The notes: generated from the letters alone by a model not told the origin. Counted from the stretch's first letter, positions 1 through 6,814 are shown. The stretch is 8,188 nucleotides of DNA from DATKCN01 sp035513175 (GCA_035513175.1 DATKCN010000045.1:1-8188), one strand, 5' to 3'. Translations and numbers: made by a program.

Positions 1-2
1 CT

Positions 3-1430
3 ATCCGCGTCACGCCCGATGCTCATGCCCTGCGAGACGAACGCCATCAGCGGGTGCGGCGGGCCGTCGACCGCGTCCAGCGTGCCGCCGCTGGCGGAGT
101 CGAAGGCGGCTCCGGCGGGCCAGATGCCGGCCGCCACGGCATGATCGTAGGCGGGACCTGCCACGACGCCGCCGTCGTAACTCCAGCCCACGAAGTCAAC
201 GATCGTGTCAACGCCCGGCGCCCCGGCGTACAGGGCGACATCCGCCGTGGTGAAGAACGGCGCGCTACCCGCTCCGGTGTAGAACGTGCCCACGCCGTCC
301 GCAAAGTCCGGGTCGTTCGCGCCGGCCCCGAAGCGCACGACGAGGTAGCTGCCGCCCGGCATCTGCCACGACGGCAGGCCGGCGACGATCGAACCCACGC
401 CGTTCGAGATGGTCCAGCCGGACAGGTCGAGCGTGTCGGCGGAGCGGTTGTACAGCTCCAGCCAGGCCAGGTCGCCGTCTTCCGGCCAGTACAGCACTTC
501 GTTGATGACGATTGCTGAAGCATCCGCCTGCTCGTAGCGCCACGTATAGTAATGCTGGCCGACGTTGCCGGCCTCGGTGACGAAGCCGGGTGGATTGCCC
601 GGAGTGTAGGTGAGGCAGCGGCGCTCGAAGCACTGGCTCAGCACCAGTCGGTAGGTGCCGCCAACCTTCACGTCGGCCCAGTAAGCCTCTGTCAGCGGGT
701 AGCCGGTGGCGTAGTATGGATTCTGGAACAGGGGCGCCTGCACGTTCTGCCCGTTCTCGAACACCAGGCCGGACGAGTTCATGAACTCCCAGAACGGCGC
801 CGCGACCTGATGGTCGATGCCAGGCACCGTCACGCGATGCGCAGCCGTCACGCCGTGGGTGGCGAGCGCCGGATCGTTTGTCACCATGCCGGCGCGGTCC
901 ACCCGCTGGGTAATCATCGTGCCGTCCGCCAGCGCCGGCGACGCGCGCAGCCCGGCGAAGGTGGCATACGTCGGCCCCAGCGGGTCGTCGGCGTCCCCAG
1001 CCACGTTGACCATGGCCGGGGCGCGGGGAACGAAGGCGTTGTCGCCGACCTGCATCTGGCCGTTCATCATCTCAACGACCAGCAGGCCGTTGGTCACGTA
1101 CCAGACACCGTCATCGACGGCGTCGGGGTGGGTAAGCTCCATGCGGGACTTGTCGTAATACTGGACATCCCGCATTCCACCGGGGGATTCGACGTAGCTC
1201 TCCTGCATGACAATGGTGTTGGCCTCCAGCCCCCACATCCAGGTGCGGCTCACCTGGCCGAACAGCACCGGTTGATCGGTGCGCGCCCAGGTGCGCTGAA
1301 ACGCCGCGTTGCCGGGGGCGAAGCGCGACACCGGCCCGGACGCCGCGCCGGCCCCAATGGCCAGCGTCTGCGCGAGCAGCGCGGCAACCGCGACGATAAC
1401 AACCGGGATTGCGGGTACTTGGAGACGCAT
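3..1430 (-). CDS. Secreted lamin-tail-domain protein, C-terminus cut by window edge
   Basis: The frame is open from an ATG at 1430 to the left edge (476 codons seen, no stop), so the gene is partial at its 3' end. Residues 1-30 look like a signal peptide: a short charged start, a hydrophobic core (VVIVAVAALLA), then AGAAS as a likely cleavage area, so the product is probably exported. Residues about 35-300 form a Trp/Tyr-rich domain with motifs such as SRTWMWG, QYYDKSRME, WYVTNGLLVVE, VNVAGD and GQHYYTWRY, and a Cys pair at 267 and 272. I recognise this as a type repeated in Chloroflexota secreted proteins; its function is unknown to me. From about residue 307 a lamin-tail domain begins (VINEVLYW, AWLELYNRS, LDLSGWTISNG, then GGSYLVVRFG), a beta-sandwich found in many bacterial surface or secreted proteins, often beside nucleases or phosphatases. 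GGGAG lies 6 nt before the ATG. The long plus-strand ORF across 552-1472 is its shadow. Confidence 0.85.
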   Translation of the reverse strand, partial: MRLQVPAIPVVIVAVAALLAQTLAIGAGAASGPVSRFAPGNAAFQRTWARTDQPVLFGQVSRTWMWGLEANTIVMQESYVESPGGMRDVQYYDKSRMELTHPDAVDDGVWYVTNGLLVVEMMNGQMQVGDNAFVPRAPAMVNVAGDADDPLGPTYATFAGLRASPALADGTMITQRVDRAGMVTNDPALATHGVTAAHRVTVPGIDHQVAAPFWEFMNSSGLVFENGQNVQAPLFQNPYYATGYPLTEAYWADVKVGGTYRLVLSQCFERRCLTYTPGNPPGFVTEAGNVGQHYYTWRYEQADASAIVINEVLYWPEDGDLAWLELYNRSADTLDLSGWTISNGVGSIVAGLPSWQMPGGSYLVVRFGAGANDPDFADGVGTFYTGAGSAPFFTTADVALYAGAPGVDTIVDFVGWSYDGGVVAGPAYDHAVAAGIWPAGAAFDSASGGTLDAVDGPPHPLMAFVSQGMSIGRDAD

Positions 1431-1468
1431 GGAGTGCTCCCTACCGATGCGATGCTAATACGACCAAC

Positions 1469-1497
1469 ATAATATAGAGGAACACCCACACTGTACA
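1469..1497 (-). promoter_or_regulatory. Candidate promoter of the lamin-tail gene
   Basis: Reading the minus strand, TGTACA (1497-1492, four of six matches to the -35 consensus) is followed after 17 nt by TATTAT (1474-1469, five of six matches to the -10 consensus). This is the only AT-rich patch in the gap between the glycosyltransferase stop and the lamin-tail start. It would give a leader of about 30 nt carrying the GGGAG ribosome site. Prediction from consensus only. Confidence 0.4.
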
Positions 1498-1526
1498 CCC
1501 AATTCGCGTTTTGCGATACCCCCTTC

Positions 1527-1560
1527 TGAGCGGTGAGAGTTGAGCGGTTTGCGGAGCGGG
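1527..1560. repeat. Short direct repeats upstream of the lamin-tail promoter
   Basis: TGAGCGGT occurs at 1527-1534 and again at 1541-1548 (14-bp period), with a related GGAGCGGG at 1553-1560. They lie about 30-65 bp upstream of the candidate -35 box for the minus-strand gene, where activator half-sites often sit. In this G-rich stretch chance is also possible. Confidence 0.25.
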
Positions 1561-1625
1561 GGTTGCGGGGGTCGTAACGCTTTACGGGCAACGTGTGCCG
1601 AGCGGGCGCGCTGTGGACTCAGCCC

Positions 1626-3095
1626 CTACTGGAAGTCGCGCAGCTCCGGCCAGAAGTCCTGCAGCGCGCGGTGGAGGTCGCGGCAGACGTAGACGGGGCG
1701 ATTGAACTCGTCGTTCTCGACGTTGAGCCGGTTGGTAACGGTACCGGCGGGGGTGCAGGTCCCGTCGATCAGCTCGAGCTGCCCGGGCAGGAAGCCGACC
1801 AGGATGAGGTATTCCGGCCGCAGCGTGCCCGGTCCCCAGACGTAATAGGAGTTGTGCCCGCTGACGGCGCCGGGCAGGCCGTACCGGGCTCCGTACAGAT
1901 CGACGGCCGCCGCCGAGCCGTAGCTGCCCGCGACGATGGTGGCGCGCTCCTGCTGCTCGGGCGTGAGCGTGTGCCACGCCGCGGCCGTCGTCTGCGCCAG
2001 CTCGTTCCAGCCCAGGCTCTCAGCGAACGCGTCGTTCATCTCGAAGATGTTGTAGCGCGCCGCGGTCCCAGCCGGCAGGATGGGAATCAGGATCGGCAGC
2101 AGCAATAGCACGTTCACCGTCAGCATGGCGACGGTGGCGGAACGCATCCAGGCGCGGCTGGCCACCGCGAATGCACCCTCGGCCATCACCGCGCCAGCCG
2201 CCAGGATCAGCACATAGGCCGGCGCGAAGTAGTACGGCTTGGCTTCCAGAGTCATCAGCAGGATGAAGGCGAACGCGATCGCCACGGCAAGCGGGCGGTA
2301 GCGGGCCAGCGACTGACAAAACCAGCCGCGCACACCGGCGATCACCAGCGGCAGCGCCAGTGGGCCGATCATCATCAATTGCACGGCCGGGAAGGTGACG
2401 AACGAGCGCTCTTCCCGCTCGCGCGCGCTGCTGTTGTGGATGAACTCCAGCGACGGCCAGCCGTTGCTGATCTGCCACCACAGGTTGGGCGACGCCACCA
2501 GCAAGGCGATGCCAACCGCCAGCCACGGCCAGCGGGTGCGCAGCCACGCTCGATGACACGTCAGCAGAAAGCCGAGCGCGAGTCCTGCGACGAAGATGAC
2601 GATGGTGTACTTGGTCAGCAGTCCGATCCCGAACACCAGGCCCAACAGCGGCCAGTAGCGCGCATCGCCGGTGTTCAGCAGTCGCAGCACGAGCCAACCG
2701 CCAGTGACCCAGATGAGCTGATCGAACGTCACCGTCTGGAACAGGCTGTTGGTGAGCAGGTAGATAGGGCAGGCCAGCGCCGCGAAGGAAGCCAGGCCGA
2801 TGGCGAAGCGGCCGCCGCCCAGCTCGCGCGCGATCAACCCCGCCAGGGCCACCAGTGTCACGCCCGCCAGCGTGGAGAAAAGGCGCAGGCCGGGCAGCGA
2901 GAGGCCGAAGAGCGCGTGCGCCAACGCGGCCAGCAGCGGGACGAGCGGCGGGTGGTCGACGTAGCCCAGCGAGAGGTTCAGCCCGCCCGTGATGTAGTAC
3001 AGCTCGTCGCGGTGGAAGCCATAGCGGGTGCTGGTCGAGACATGCACGACGAGCTTGGCCAGCGCCACGAACGCAACAATCTGCCAGGCGCTCAA
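1626..3095 (-). CDS. Glycosyltransferase family 39-like membrane protein (GT-C fold)
   Basis: A 489-residue multi-pass membrane protein of the ArnT/protein-mannosyltransferase type, expected to move a sugar from a polyprenyl-phosphate carrier to an acceptor outside the membrane. After a first membrane segment (about 5-20) comes the first external loop with HRDELYY (D30, E31) and GYVDHPPL (D47), the acidic and DHPPL motifs typical of the family. About ten more hydrophobic segments follow to residue ~355. The last ~130 residues are soluble and contain DLYGARYGLP, SGHNSYYVWGPG and two Cys (near VYVC and GTCTP), a tail type I associate with Chloroflexota GT39 proteins. The acceptor cannot be read from sequence. 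The start is uncertain: the frame has no ATG near its beginning. TTG at 3095 lacks a good ribosome site, whereas AGGA sits 7 nt before an in-frame CTG at 3107. The next minus-strand gene starts 195 bp downstream under its own likely promoter. Confidence 0.85.
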   Translation of the reverse strand: MSAWQIVAFVALAKLVVHVSTSTRYGFHRDELYYITGGLNLSLGYVDHPPLVPLLAALAHALFGLSLPGLRLFSTLAGVTLVALAGLIARELGGGRFAIGLASFAALACPIYLLTNSLFQTVTFDQLIWVTGGWLVLRLLNTGDARYWPLLGLVFGIGLLTKYTIVIFVAGLALGFLLTCHRAWLRTRWPWLAVGIALLVASPNLWWQISNGWPSLEFIHNSSAREREERSFVTFPAVQLMMIGPLALPLVIAGVRGWFCQSLARYRPLAVAIAFAFILLMTLEAKPYYFAPAYVLILAAGAVMAEGAFAVASRAWMRSATVAMLTVNVLLLLPILIPILPAGTAARYNIFEMNDAFAESLGWNELAQTTAAAWHTLTPEQQERATIVAGSYGSAAAVDLYGARYGLPGAVSGHNSYYVWGPGTLRPEYLILVGFLPGQLELIDGTCTPAGTVTNRLNVENDEFNRPVYVCRDLHRALQDFWPELRDFQ

Positions 3096-3433
3096 CCGGT
3101 GCGCCAGCGTGATGTCCTGCCGTTCGATTGCAAACGTCGCGTCAGCGATGTGGCACGCTCCAGCGCACTAACCTCGATGTCGCGCCGCTCCGCCCCGTCG
3201 GAGCCGAAGGATTGTTCACGTTCCGCGTCGCGCCGTCAAGTCGGTGCGCACGTTGTGGGCCACGACCGACAGGGAAACACTCCCTGCCCGCGCGAGCGGA
3301 TTCCGGACGTGACCGCCGCCCTCGCGTGTCGCCACCCGGCAGCGCGGTGGCCCGTCCCCGGCCGGCGAGCGCGGGTATGCTGGTGAACCGGAAGGCGCGC
3401 GACACGACCGCACACCGCCCCGCAGGAGGCTAC
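3096..3433. other. Intergenic gap between divergent genes
   Basis: This 338-bp stretch separates the minus-strand glycosyltransferase from the plus-strand acetyltransferase, so both genes' promoters should lie here. I see no clear -35/-10 pair for either. TATGCT at 3376-3381 is a possible -10 box for the acetyltransferase but lacks a matching -35. Plus-strand frames run through it without convincing protein similarity. No tRNA, repeat array or strong hairpin was seen. Confidence 0.5.
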
Positions 3434-4030
3434 ATGACATCAGACGTGGACGACCCAATCATCAACATTGCCGGCGAGCGTGTGGCGCTGGGACCTCTAC
3501 GTCCCGATCACCTGCCGCACTACCAGCGCTGGCTCAACGACTTCGGCGTGATCCGCACACTCATGCGTCCACCTGCTCCGATGACAACCGAACAGACGCA
3601 GTCGTGGGTGGCGCGCCATACCGGGGACGAGCACTCGACCGCGTTTACCATCTACGAAGCATCCGGGAGACGCCCCATTGGAAACACCGCGCTGATCAAC
3701 GTTGACAGCCGCAACCGCTCGGCGATGTTCGCGATCCTCATCGGCGACGCGGACAACCGGGGACACGGCTACGGCACGGAGGCCACGCGCTTGATGCTGG
3801 ATTACGCCTTCACCGCCCGTGGGTTCCACAGCGTCTGGCTGGTTGTCGCCGAATACAACCACGCGGGCAGAAGAGCGTATGAGAAGGCGGGGTTCCAGGA
3901 GGTGGGCCGCCGCCGAGAGGCGTGCTGGATGGGCGGACGATACTGGGATGAGATCACGATGGACTGTCTCGCGACCGAATTCACCAGCTCGCTGCTGGCG
4001 CGGACATCCGCGCGGGACGAGCCGCGCTAG
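3434..4030 (+). CDS. GNAT acetyltransferase, RimJ/RimL (Acetyltransf_3) type
   Basis: A 198-residue acetyl-CoA-dependent N-acetyltransferase. The fold signature is clear: RVALGPLRPDHLPHY at the start (the first strand and helix of this subfamily), PIGNTALINVD in the middle, the acetyl-CoA pyrophosphate loop NRGHGYGTEA (R109 to T115), and the C-terminal EYNHAGRRAYEKAGFQEVG motif, where N142 and Y149 match residues often conserved. The family acetylates ribosomal protein N-termini, polyamines, amino acids or antibiotics; the substrate here cannot be told. I chose the ATG at 3434 because GCAGGAGG ends 4 nt before it. The same frame is open further upstream and includes an ATG at 3377, but the added residues look unrelated to the family. 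The transporter gene follows on the same strand after two hairpins, so it may be a separate unit. Confidence 0.85.
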   Translation: MTSDVDDPIINIAGERVALGPLRPDHLPHYQRWLNDFGVIRTLMRPPAPMTTEQTQSWVARHTGDEHSTAFTIYEASGRRPIGNTALINVDSRNRSAMFAILIGDADNRGHGYGTEATRLMLDYAFTARGFHSVWLVVAEYNHAGRRAYEKAGFQEVGRRREACWMGGRYWDEITMDCLATEFTSSLLARTSARDEPR

Positions 4031-4044
4031 TCGCGAACCGCACG

Positions 4045-4065
4045 CCTCCCACGCCGCGTGGGAGG
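4045..4065 (+). terminator. Hairpin just after the acetyltransferase gene
   Basis: CCTCCCACG (4045-4053) and CGTGGGAGG (4057-4065) are perfect 9-bp arms around a 3-nt loop, starting 14 nt after the acetyltransferase stop. Position and strength fit a transcription end or mRNA-stabilising hairpin. No T-run follows, so it is not a classical Rho-independent terminator. Confidence 0.45.
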
Positions 4066-4128
4066 ATGACGTACCACGTTCCACACGCCGACGCTCCGCG
4101 TGCGATAGCATTTGGCGTTGTCCACGGA

Positions 4129-4159
4129 AAGCCCCTTCTCCGGCGCGGAGCGGGGGCTT
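4129..4159. repeat. Composite two-stem hairpin before the transporter gene
   Basis: An outer stem AAGCCCC (4129-4135) / GGGGCTT (4153-4159) encloses an inner stem CTCCG (4138-4142) / CGGAG (4146-4150) with loop GCG. The C-rich left and G-rich right sides look like a worn copy of intergenic CCCC/GGGG palindromes seen in some Chloroflexota genomes. It could also act as a leader structure or a terminator without a T-run. It ends 25 nt before the chosen transporter start. Confidence 0.45.
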
Positions 4160-4184
4160 GTGGGTGGGGTAGCGGGGGACACGG

Positions 4185-5417
4185 GTGGAGCAGGTTGCTG
4201 GGCGGCGCGGTGGGATGTTGCGCCGCATTCCGGGGATCGGCTCCGACATGGGGTTGGGGCGCAATAACCTCGTCATCTTCTGGGCCATGTTCTTCAACGA
4301 GGTGTCGTTCGGCTTCTACCAGACCCTCGCGCCGCTGTACATCGGGTCGCTGGGCGCGAGCCCGCGGCTGATCGGGCTGGTGATCGGCATCCAGGGGCTG
4401 GCGCGGCTGCTGTTCCTGATGCCGGCCGGGATGGTGGCGGACCGGGTGCCGTTGCGGCGGCTGATCGTCGGGGCGCGCGCGCTGACGGTCGTCGGGCTGG
4501 TGCTGTACGGGCTGGCGCACACGTGGTGGCAGCTCTTCCCGGCTATCGCGCTGCTGGCGGCTGGCAACATCGCCTTCCCCGCCATCTCGAAGGTGATCGC
4601 GGACTCGACCGACAACAAGGGGCGCACGCGGGCCTTCACGCTGATCTACACGGTCGGTCCCAGCACGGCGCTGCTGCTCTCGCCCAGCCTCGGCGGGGTG
4701 CTGGCCGACCAGGTCAGCCTGCGCTCGATCTTCTTCGCGGCGGCCATCGCGCAGGGCATCGCGGTGCTGTTCTTCAGCCGCTTGCAGCCGGTCGAGGCGG
4801 AGACGGAGGAGCAGCAGGCGGCGCGAGGCGGCTACCGCAAGGTGCTGGCATACAAGCCGATCGTGGTGGTGTGCGGGCTGTTCCTGGCGATGCTGCTGGT
4901 CCTGACGACCGGCTTCACGCTCGTGCCGAATTTTCTACAGGACGTGCACGGCCTGCGCATCCAGACCATCGGGCAGTTCGGGTCGGTGTTCGCGCTGGGC
5001 AGCGTGTGCCTGGGGCTGCTGATCTCGAAGGTGAAAGCGTTCAGCCCGCCGATGACGGCGCTGATTCTCACGATCGCGCTGTGCCCGCTGGCGTTCCTGC
5101 TGCTGATCTCCGGCGGCTCGACCTGGCTGTTCGCCATGTCGTACTTCTGCCGAGGCGGCTATCTGGTGTCGTGGGGGCTGATCTACGCGGCGCTGGGGGA
5201 GGTCACGCCGGAGCACCTGCGCTCGCGCTCCTTCGCGCTGGCCGAACTGCTGGGCGGAGCGGGCTTTGCCATCGCGCCGTTCGTGGCCGGCGCGCTGTAC
5301 GAGGTCGACCCCGCGATGCCGATCTACGTCGCGCTGATCGCCAGTCTCCCACTGCTTGGCGCCGCGATCATCGTGCGGAGGTACGTGCATCAGGTCCAGT
5401 CGGCAGTGGCTGCGTAG
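4185..5417 (+). CDS. Major facilitator superfamily (MFS) transporter
   Basis: A membrane carrier of about 410 residues, the usual size for a 12-helix MFS protein. Numbering from the GTG at 4185, the first helix covers about 27-50, and the loop between helices 2 and 3 carries the MFS motif A, GMVADRVPLRR (82-92), with D86, R87, R91 and R92 in place. A charged central loop (PVEAETEEQQAARGG) separates two six-helix halves, and the second half shows a weaker helix 8-9 signature. The substrate is unknown; drug efflux and small-metabolite export are both common for such proteins. The start is unsettled: GTG 4185 has GGGGGA 5 nt upstream, while ATG 4215 and ATG 4248 lack clean ribosome sites but remove the unconserved first residues. 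The hicAB pair follows about 100 bp later on the same strand. Confidence 0.85.
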   Translation: MEQVAGRRGGMLRRIPGIGSDMGLGRNNLVIFWAMFFNEVSFGFYQTLAPLYIGSLGASPRLIGLVIGIQGLARLLFLMPAGMVADRVPLRRLIVGARALTVVGLVLYGLAHTWWQLFPAIALLAAGNIAFPAISKVIADSTDNKGRTRAFTLIYTVGPSTALLLSPSLGGVLADQVSLRSIFFAAAIAQGIAVLFFSRLQPVEAETEEQQAARGGYRKVLAYKPIVVVCGLFLAMLLVLTTGFTLVPNFLQDVHGLRIQTIGQFGSVFALGSVCLGLLISKVKAFSPPMTALILTIALCPLAFLLLISGGSTWLFAMSYFCRGGYLVSWGLIYAALGEVTPEHLRSRSFALAELLGGAGFAIAPFVAGALYEVDPAMPIYVALIASLPLLGAAIIVRRYVHQVQSAVAA

Positions 5418-5520
5418 CCCTGGCACATCCCGCTGCAATGTCGCCCGTGTCGCGTTGCGTGCGATGCCGCCACCGCGCACGTTCAAGTGAGCGCATCGAA
5501 TGACGCATGTGGAGGAACAC

Positions 5521-5741
5521 GTGTTGCAGGTCAATGGGCGACGGCTGGTACGCGCACTGGAGCGTGCGGGCTATTCCGTCGTCCGGCAGACGAGGAGCCA
5601 CGCCATTCTGACTGATGGAGCACGGTCAACCACCGTTCCGGTTCATGGAAGCAGGGATATTCGTATTGGTACGTTGGTACGCTTCGGGCGATTCTTCGTG
5701 ATGTCGGGATGACTGAGGAAGAGTTGCGAGCGTATCTGTAA
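5521..5741 (+). pseudogene. hicA: hicA toxin gene, frameshifted by an 8-nt tandem duplication
   Basis: HicA toxins are small dsRBD-fold mRNA endonucleases neutralised by HicB. The start is GTG 5521: GGAGGA (5511-5516) is correctly spaced before it, giving MLQVNGRRLVRALERAGYSV, the usual HicA opening. H27 in QTRSHAIL is the expected catalytic His (the family Gly before Ser is Arg here), followed by TTVPVHGSRDIRIGTL. The frame then runs into non-family residues (VRFGRFF) and stops at 5710-5712 after 63 residues. The normal HicA tail (RAILRDVGMTEEELRAYL) is intact in another frame from 5685 to TAA 5739-5741. The cause is visible: GGTACGTT (5668-5675) is repeated as GGTACGCT (5676-5683). Removing one copy restores a 70-residue protein. 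The toxin is therefore probably inactive unless slippage or frameshifting rescues it. Confidence 0.8.
5667..5682 (+). repeat. Tandem repeat that breaks hicA
   Basis: TGGTACG occurs at 5667-5673 and again at 5675-5681 with one base between, an 8-bp period. Eight is not a multiple of three, so the extra unit shifts the reading frame. The two units differ at one base (T5674 against C5682). Confidence 0.8.
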
Positions 5742-5755
5742 AGGGGCGCGTGACA

Positions 5756-6040
5756 ATGCGACGCTACACCATCATTCTTACCCCGGAAACGGACGACGAC
5801 GGCAGCGCGATCTACACGGTCGAGGTCCCCGCGCTTCCAACGTGTCACACGTGGGGCGAATCGATCGAGCATGCGTTGACCATGGCGCGTGACGTTGTTG
5901 AGCTTGTGACGGGCTGCCTGTCAGACACAGGCACGTTGCTTCCCGACGATGTCACCGAATTCCCCGCTGGCGTAGACCCGCACTACGTCTACACACTGCA
6001 TTTCCACGACCCGGCAGACCGGCTCGCCGCCACGGCGTAA
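5756..6040 (+). CDS. hicB: HicB-like antitoxin
   Basis: A protein of 94 residues starting 15 nt after the rebuilt end of hicA, the standard toxin-then-antitoxin order. The N-terminal half fits the HicB antitoxin fold: RRYTIILTPETDDDGSAIYTVEVPALPTCHTWGESIEHALTMARDVVEL, matching the family pattern of strands, a PALPxC turn and a helix. HicB binds HicA and blocks its active site. The tail (VDPHYVYTLHFHD) is short, and I see no ribbon-helix-helix or HTH DNA-binding part, so it may not autoregulate in the way longer HicB proteins do. I chose ATG 5756, with AAAGGGG 9 nt upstream; GTG 5750 would add two residues but sits too close to that site. The frame is intact although its toxin is broken. Confidence 0.8.
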   Translation: MRRYTIILTPETDDDGSAIYTVEVPALPTCHTWGESIEHALTMARDVVELVTGCLSDTGTLLPDDVTEFPAGVDPHYVYTLHFHDPADRLAATA

Positions 6041-6081
6041 GCGCCGGTCACGACCGCGATCCGCTGCGGCGCCACGTTTTT
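6041..6081 (+). terminator. Possible Rho-independent terminator after hicB
   Basis: GCGCCG (6041-6046) pairs with CGGCGC (6067-6072), and five T bases follow at 6077-6081. The 20-nt loop may fold into a smaller hairpin (CGGT/ACCG around CACG). The stem is short and the loop large, so this is tentative, but the position directly after the hicB stop fits. Confidence 0.35.
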
Positions 6082-6153
6082 CGAGACATGGCGCAACGGT
6101 CGGACTGATCTCGACGCTGATGATCTACCGGCTGTTTCAATCCTCACCGTGTT

Positions 6154-6348
6154 TCAACACCGGGGACAGTTCTCGCGGAGTTGGCTCACAGTCTTTGTAG
6201 TGACCGCCACTGCAGCAACCGCCGCGAGACCCTGGGCAATGGCCTCTCCGATGCCTCGGTCGCAGCCGGTAATGAGGTCAACGTGACCGGACAGATCCGC
6301 CCGTAGAAAGGCGGTTCGGGTTTGCTCTCCGACATTCGTGCTACCCAT
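6154..6348 (-). pseudogene. Short-chain dehydrogenase (SDR), N-terminal remnant
   Basis: This 64-residue reading frame begins like an SDR oxidoreductase. LSGHVDLITGCDRGIGEAIAQ matches the first strand, the NAD(P)-binding TGxxxGxG loop (T27, G28, G32, G34) and the first helix; AVAVTTKTVSQL matches the second strand. Family members are about 250 residues with a later YxxxK catalytic motif. Here the likeness ends near residue 57 and the frame stops at 6154, and I find no continuation in other minus-strand frames before hicB. It is therefore a truncated gene, probably inactive. It lies 30 bp after the SnoaL-like gene on the same strand, consistent with a former two- or three-gene operon. Confidence 0.6.
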
Positions 6349-6378
6349 TTCCGCGTCTGCGACCTGTTCTGGCCGTCT

Positions 6379-6792
6379 TTAGACGGGCAGAGCCCCAATC
6401 TGACGCAGCATCGTCAGCTGGTCGACGCTGACCCAACCCTCGCAGATCTTGCCATCCGCGATGCGTAGAATACTGATCTCCGTCGTCTCCATCCGCACGC
6501 CCGTCGGGGCCACGCCGGCGAATTCGCCCAGATGCGTGCCCGTGTGAGTCTGCCGCAGGACAACCTTGTCACCGTCCGCCAGCGCGTCCTCGATGGTGAT
6601 ACGAAAGTCGGGGAAGCCGCTGCGTACGGCCCTGACGCGTTCCTTTATGATCTCCCGGCCTCGCATCGTCCCGCCGATGCCGTGTCGGACGAACTGATCC
6701 GAAACCAAAACGTCCACCGCATCCACGTTGCCTTGGTTGTAAACCTCCTCAACGAAGCGACGTCCCAAGGCCTTGTTGTCTTCAGTCGACAT
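6379..6792 (-). CDS. SnoaL-like / ester cyclase family protein
   Basis: A 137-residue protein of the NTF2-like fold, nearest to the SnoaL-type 'ester cyclase' group. Conserved features are the N-terminal helix NKALGRRFVEEVYNQGNVDAVDVLV, H38 in FVRHG, FPDFRITIEDALADGDKVVLR, the GTHLGEFAGVAPTG loop, and the closing EGWVSVDQLTMLRQIGALP. SnoaL itself is a polyketide cyclase, but most bacterial relatives have no known substrate and act as small hydrolases, isomerases or binding proteins in the cytoplasm. ATG 6792 is the start: AGGAGG lies 5 nt upstream, and the alternative GTG at 6798 overlaps that ribosome site. It is the only complete gene in the minus-strand unit below the palindromic promoter at 7108-7138. 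Confidence 0.85.
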   Translation of the reverse strand: MSTEDNKALGRRFVEEVYNQGNVDAVDVLVSDQFVRHGIGGTMRGREIIKERVRAVRSGFPDFRITIEDALADGDKVVLRQTHTGTHLGEFAGVAPTGVRMETTEISILRIADGKICEGWVSVDQLTMLRQIGALPV

Positions 6793-6814
6793 ACGCACCT
6801 CCTCAACACGGAAT

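Noticed and set aside
552..1472. Long plus-strand ORF (306 codons)
   Set aside because: Antisense shadow of the lamin-tail gene. Its residues show no domain, while the minus strand gives a signal peptide and recognisable motifs.
2379..3386. Long plus-strand ORF (335 codons), rich in Gln and Arg
   Set aside because: It lies antisense to the glycosyltransferase, with composition typical of the reverse strand of a GC-rich membrane gene.
3128..3433. Upstream extension of the acetyltransferase frame
   Set aside because: The frame is open, but the residues have no GNAT likeness, and a strong ribosome site at 3424-3429 fixes the start at 3434.
4523..5503. Plus-strand ORF of 326 codons in another frame of the transporter
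   Set aside because: Out-of-frame shadow: its Gly/Ala/Arg-rich product has no membrane helices, while the overlapping frame is a clear MFS protein.
5500..5520. ATG 5500 as the hicA start
   Set aside because: It would add seven residues before the family's normal start, and the GGAGGA ribosome site lies inside that extension, spaced for GTG 5521.
6130..6160. CRISPR array
   Set aside because: Only one repeat-like unit; no spacers at regular spacing and no cas genes in the window.
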